Below are positions 6,826 through 10,120 of a stretch of DNA of 10,120 nucleotides, piece by piece. Each line of letters starts with the position of its first letter. Positions within the stretch are counted from its first letter, which is position 1. The stretch is from an uncultured Sphingobacteriia bacterium. GTDB lineage: Bacteria; Bacteroidota; Bacteroidia; Chitinophagales; Chitinophagaceae. A program made the translations under genes and the position numbers. The DNA is taken from assembly GCA_945957225.1 (NCBI GenBank), contig CAMFKK010000052.1, positions 1 to 10,120 on the forward strand, written 5' to 3'. The notes beneath the pieces are model-generated. The model searched no databases, was not told where the DNA came from, and saw only the letters and a program-made list of their open reading frames with translations.

Positions 6826-7710
6826 ATGTTAGTATTAGACGGCAAATTGGTATCGGGTTCTGTAAAAGAAAGCCTGAAAGCTGAAACAACAGCTTTATTG
6901 GAAAAAGGGTATCGCGCTCCGCATTTGGCCGCCATTTTGGTGGGAACCAATGGTGCAAGTGAAACCTATGTAGCTTCTAAGGTCAAAAACTGCGAAGACA
7001 TTGGATTTGTCTCTAGTTTGGTACGTCTTGACGAAAACGTAGACGAAGCTACCCTGCTTTCAACCATTGCCCAATTAAATGCTGACCCAGGTGTAGATGG
7101 GATTTTGGTGCAGTTACCCCTGCCCAAACAAATCAATGAACACAAAGTGATTGAAGCCATTGATCCGCGCAAAGACGTAGACGGATTCCACCCTTCAAGT
7201 GCTGGCAAACTTATGCAGGGCTTGCCCAGTTTTATTCCCGCAACACCTTATGGTATCATGCTCATGTTAGAGTTTTTTAACCTACCTACCAAGGGCAAAC
7301 ACGCTGTTGTTATTGGCAGAAGTAATATTGTAGGCAGACCCATGAGCATTTTGCTGAGTAGTAATATACCAGGAGGCAATTGCACCGTAACTGTTTGTCA
7401 TTCACATACACCCAATTTAAAAGAAATCTGCCTGCAGGCCGATATTTTGGTAGCAGCATTGGGCCGTCCAGAATTTGTGAAAGCAGATATGGTTAAACCT
7501 GGAGCAGTGGTGATTGACGTGGGTATTACTCGAGTGGATGATCCTACTGCTAAAAAAGGATTCAGAATCAAGGGCGATGTGGCTTATGCCGAAGTGGCTC
7601 CTTTAAGTTCTGCAATTACACCAGTACCGGGTGGTGTTGGTCTGATGACCATTGCCGGATTGCTCAAGAACACTTTACAAGCTTATAAAACCAATAACGG
7701 CATCGTTTAA
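6826..7710 (+). CDS. folD: Bifunctional methylenetetrahydrofolate dehydrogenase / methenyltetrahydrofolate cyclohydrolase
   Basis: FolD is a cytoplasmic enzyme that interconverts 5,10-methylene-, 5,10-methenyl- and 10-formyl-tetrahydrofolate with NADP(H), supplying one-carbon units for purine synthesis and initiator formyl-Met. From ATG 6826 it has 294 residues, the normal length. The N-terminus MLVLDGKLVS matches the usual opening; a longer frame from TTG at 6799 would add nine non-conserved residues and overlap the -7 box. Substrate-site residues are present: YVASK with Tyr48 and catalytic Lys52, ILVQLPLP with Gln96, and KDVDGFHP with Asp119. The Rossmann dinucleotide motif is VIGRSNIVGRPMS at about 162-174. 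The C-terminal signature reads PVPGGVGLMTIAGLLKNT, with Leu273 where many members have Pro. queE follows after 9 bp, so the two probably form an operon. Confidence 0.97.
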   Translation: MLVLDGKLVSGSVKESLKAETTALLEKGYRAPHLAAILVGTNGASETYVASKVKNCEDIGFVSSLVRLDENVDEATLLSTIAQLNADPGVDGILVQLPLPKQINEHKVIEAIDPRKDVDGFHPSSAGKLMQGLPSFIPATPYGIMLMLEFFNLPTKGKHAVVIGRSNIVGRPMSILLSSNIPGGNCTVTVCHSHTPNLKEICLQADILVAALGRPEFVKADMVKPGAVVIDVGITRVDDPTAKKGFRIKGDVAYAEVAPLSSAITPVPGGVGLMTIAGLLKNTLQAYKTNNGIV

Positions 7711-7719
7711 GCAATATCC

Positions 7720-8331
7720 ATGGATTTAAACAATACATCATTACCTGTGATGGAAGCTTTTTATACCCTACAAGGTGAGGGTTACCATCAAGGAAGGGCT
7801 GCCTATTTTATCCGCTTGGGCGGATGCGATGTGGGTTGTGTATGGTGTGATGTAAAAGATAGTTGGGATGCCAGCAAACATCCACAACAAACTATTGAAC
7901 AAATAGTAGGTGAAGCCATAAAATATCCTGGAAGACTAGCTGTAATTACTGGTGGGGAACCTTTATTACACCCACTTGATGCATTAACACTGGCACTTCA
8001 TGATGCGGGTTTTGAAACCAATATTGAAACATCAGGCTCCTCTCCTATGAGTGGACAATGGGATTGGATTTGTTTGTCTCCCAAAAAATTCAAAGCACCT
8101 GTTCCTTCCAATCTGCCTCTAGCCCATGAATTAAAAGTGGTGATTTTTAATACGCACGATTTTGAATGGGCAGAAAAGCACGCCGCACTAGTATCTCCTA
8201 CTTGTAAATTATACTTACAACCTGAATGGGATAAAGCCGCCCAAATCACGCCCTTGATTGTAGACTATATTAAAGCCCATCCCCAATGGGAATTGAGTTT
8301 GCAAACCCATAAGTACATCAATGTTCCATAG
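7720..8331 (+). CDS. queE: 7-carboxy-7-deazaguanine synthase (radical SAM)
   Basis: QueE converts 6-carboxy-5,6,7,8-tetrahydropterin to 7-carboxy-7-deazaguanine by a radical SAM ring contraction, the step that commits to the 7-deazaguanine core of queuosine in tRNA. The protein has 203 residues, usual for the short QueE form. The N-terminal FYTLQGEG (14-21) is characteristic. The iron-sulfur cluster motif is C36-x3-C40-x2-C43 in GGCDVGCVWCD. The SAM-binding GGEP lies at 78-81 (VITGGEPLLH), with NIETSGS and CLSPKKFKAP later on. The C-terminal LQTHKYINVP is typical of the family. The ATG is 9 bp after folD with no Shine-Dalgarno, so co-transcription with folD is likely. The other queuosine genes (queC, queD, queF, tgt) are not in the window. 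Confidence 0.95.
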   Translation: MDLNNTSLPVMEAFYTLQGEGYHQGRAAYFIRLGGCDVGCVWCDVKDSWDASKHPQQTIEQIVGEAIKYPGRLAVITGGEPLLHPLDALTLALHDAGFETNIETSGSSPMSGQWDWICLSPKKFKAPVPSNLPLAHELKVVIFNTHDFEWAEKHAALVSPTCKLYLQPEWDKAAQITPLIVDYIKAHPQWELSLQTHKYINVP

Positions 8332-8399
8332 ATTTCCATGGAATTTTAACAAACAGCATTGTTGAATTTGACGGAACTTTCCCGCATCATTTTTAAACC
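8332..8399 (+). other. Short spacer between queE and the OmpA-family gene
   Basis: This 68-bp gap shows no hairpin that would end the folD-queE message, only a 10-bp palindrome TTCCATGGAA (8334-8343). The octamer TGAATTTG at 8363-8370 is one base off the TAnnTTTG -7 box and could start a message 20-25 nt before the next ATG, but no -33 partner is visible. Either read-through from queE or a weak own promoter is possible. Confidence 0.35.
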
Positions 8400-10120
8400 A
8401 TGCAGCAATTTTCAGCTTTTGTTTTTCTATTATTCTTGGGTCTATATTCCAATGCGCAATCTTATAACCCTGACAAAATAAAACCCAAGGCCCTAGATCA
8501 ATATGACCAGGCAGTGGAATATTTAAAAGCAGGAGAGATTAGAGAAGCCATTCCTGTATTACAAAACTGTATTTTAATAGATAGCAATTATGTAGACGCT
8601 TATTTGTCTTTGGCAGCAGCTTATGGACAGTTAAAACAATATGCCGCTAGTATTAAACTTTATGAAAAAGCAAGGGATAAAGACAGTCTTTATTTTAAAG
8701 TATACCAATTACCCTATAGTATTAATTTGGCAGGTGCCGGGCGTTTTCAAGACGCTTTGAACCAAGTAGACAATTTTATACAACTACCCAACTTAGGAGA
8801 TAGAAGTAAGAAAGCAGCACAGTACCGCAAACGCTGTTATAGCTTTGCTTTGGACTATGCCAGCAAACATCCGGATCAAGACAAGTACCAATTTCTACCC
8901 ATCAATTTAGGAGACAACGTAAACTCTCCTTTTGCAGAATATTATCCCAATGTAACCGTAACAGATAGCTTATTAATTTACACACGGGCAGGTGATCATC
9001 AACGGGAAGATTTTATGGAAAGCAAATTTGATGGACGCAAATTTGGTTTATCGGAACCCATTAAAGGTGAGATCAACATAGAACCCAAAAAAGGCGCTAT
9101 CACTGCATCACAGGATGGGGAATGGATTTTATTTGCTGGACAATTTTCTGGTCAGGGATTTGGCAATTATGATATATATAAATCGGTGTATACCCCAACC
9201 GGTTGGAGTGAGCCAGAAAATTTGGGTAAAAATATCAATACCGAATTTTGGGAAAGTTCACCCAGCTTGAGTCCTGATAACCGGGTATTATTTTTTAGTA
9301 GCAATCGGCCAGGGGGCTATGGAGGTAAGGACTTGTACATTAGCTATCGCGATAGCAATGGCAAATGGTCTGCAGCCCAAAACCTAGGACCAGAGATCAA
9401 TACAGCCGGTGATGAACTAGCACCATTTATACATCCTGACAATCAAACCGTTTATTATACATCTGATGGTTTGCTTGGATACGGCGGTTCTGATTTGTAT
9501 TTATTGCGCAAGAATGCTGCGGGTGAATGGGGCAAACCAGAGAACCTAGGTTATCCCATTAATACCATTGAAAACGAAGGCAGTTTGGCCGTATCGGCCG
9601 ATGGTCTAAAAGCATATTATGCTTCTGATAGATCAGATAGTAGAGGAGACTTGGATCTCTATCAATTTGATATGCGCCCAGACATTCGTCCCTTTAGAAC
9701 CATCTATGTAAAAGGAATGGTTACAGACAAACAAAATGGAAAAGGCATTCCATCCACGGTAGAATTAACAGACAACGAAAGCAATCTGGCTTTGATGAAA
9801 ATTCAAACCGATGAAAAAGGAGCATACTTCATTACCTTACCACTTGGAAAGGATTATACATTTACCGTAAACAGAAAGGGCTATTTGTTTTATAGTGAAG
9901 TTTATGCAATGAAACAAAAAGAGGCCGATAGTGTCTATGTAAAAAATATTGCCTTACAACCGGTCTTACTCAATGCCAGTTTTGTTTTTAGTAATGTTCA
10001 ATTTGCCAATAATAGTTTTGAACTTCCCAATACTGGTTTGATTGAATTGGAAAAACTATTACAAGTATTACAAGAAAATCCATCACTCAAATTACAGATC
10101 AGCGGACATACAGATAATAC
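8400..10120 (+). CDS. Multidomain TPR / beta-propeller / OmpA-C envelope protein, PorE-like (partial, runs off right edge)
   Basis: This open frame of 573 complete codons starts at ATG 8400 and has no stop before the window ends. Residues 1-19 form a signal peptide (MQQFSAFVFLLFLGLYSNA|Q) without a lipobox Cys. TPR-like helices occupy about 30-165 (QYDQAVEYLKAGEIREAIPVL, AYLSLAAAYGQLKQYAASIK). A propeller of about five PD40/WD40-like blades spans about 175-425; clear examples are SPSLSPDNRVLFFSSNRPGG near 285 and APFIHPDNQTVYYTSDG near 340. A carboxypeptidase-regulatory-like domain follows at about 434-500 (VKGMVTDKQNGKGIPSTVEL). The OmpA-like peptidoglycan-binding domain begins at about 525, and its ISGHTDN motif is cut by the window edge. 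The protein is therefore periplasmic or outer-membrane attached. The domain order equals that of PorE (PG1058) of the type IX secretion system, but Bacteroidota carry several paralogues with it, and the P. gingivalis protein is a lipoprotein. The family call is firm; PorE identity is a hypothesis. Confidence 0.88.
   Translation, partial: MQQFSAFVFLLFLGLYSNAQSYNPDKIKPKALDQYDQAVEYLKAGEIREAIPVLQNCILIDSNYVDAYLSLAAAYGQLKQYAASIKLYEKARDKDSLYFKVYQLPYSINLAGAGRFQDALNQVDNFIQLPNLGDRSKKAAQYRKRCYSFALDYASKHPDQDKYQFLPINLGDNVNSPFAEYYPNVTVTDSLLIYTRAGDHQREDFMESKFDGRKFGLSEPIKGEINIEPKKGAITASQDGEWILFAGQFSGQGFGNYDIYKSVYTPTGWSEPENLGKNINTEFWESSPSLSPDNRVLFFSSNRPGGYGGKDLYISYRDSNGKWSAAQNLGPEINTAGDELAPFIHPDNQTVYYTSDGLLGYGGSDLYLLRKNAAGEWGKPENLGYPINTIENEGSLAVSADGLKAYYASDRSDSRGDLDLYQFDMRPDIRPFRTIYVKGMVTDKQNGKGIPSTVELTDNESNLALMKIQTDEKGAYFITLPLGKDYTFTVNRKGYLFYSEVYAMKQKEADSVYVKNIALQPVLLNASFVFSNVQFANNSFELPNTGLIELEKLLQVLQENPSLKLQISGHTDN

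Noticed and set aside
8334..8343. TTCCATGGAA palindrome after queE as a terminator
   Set aside because: The symmetry is only 10 bp with no room for a loop and no U-tract, so it cannot act as an intrinsic terminator.

Overview
The window reads as ordinary chromosome from a member of the Bacteroidota, probably family Chitinophagaceae. Four things point there: the partial 16S rRNA, promoters with the Bacteroidota -7 element TAnnTTTG instead of sigma-70 boxes, no Shine-Dalgarno sequences in front of genes, and a SusC/SusD pair. The family-level placement comes from the general look of the 16S, not from an alignment.

Layout, left to right. Positions 1-797 hold the 5' half of a 16S rRNA gene on the minus strand; the rest of the rrn operon lies off the left edge. 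Positions 798-1254 hold its leader and two tandem promoters that are nearly copies of each other, 118 bp apart with identical internal spacing. Next, also on the minus strand, come a small DUF3467 gene (1255-1563), a strong hairpin terminator (1587-1617) and a SusC/SusD outer-membrane uptake operon (susD 1639-3162, susC 3192-6368). An AT-rich divergent intergenic region of about 460 bp (6369-6825) separates these from the plus-strand genes: folD (6826-7710), queE (7720-8331) and a large envelope protein (8400 to the right edge, incomplete).

How the genes work together. SusC (TonB-dependent barrel) and SusD (surface lipoprotein) form one uptake complex, but no sigma/anti-sigma pair, enzyme or other polysaccharide-utilisation gene is nearby, so the substrate cannot be inferred. 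FolD and QueE sit 9 bp apart and are probably co-transcribed. FolD handles one-carbon folates and QueE makes the 7-deazaguanine precursor of queuosine. The last gene has TPRs, a beta-propeller of about five blades, a carboxypeptidase-regulatory-like domain and the start of an OmpA C-terminal peptidoglycan-binding domain. That is the architecture described for the type IX secretion protein PorE, although many paralogues share it.

I found no mobile element, CRISPR array, tRNA or defence system, and nothing that I can defend as a wholly new system. The observations most worth checking are the duplicated rrn promoters, the palindrome over one of them, the inverted and direct repeats upstream of susC, and the PorE-like protein.
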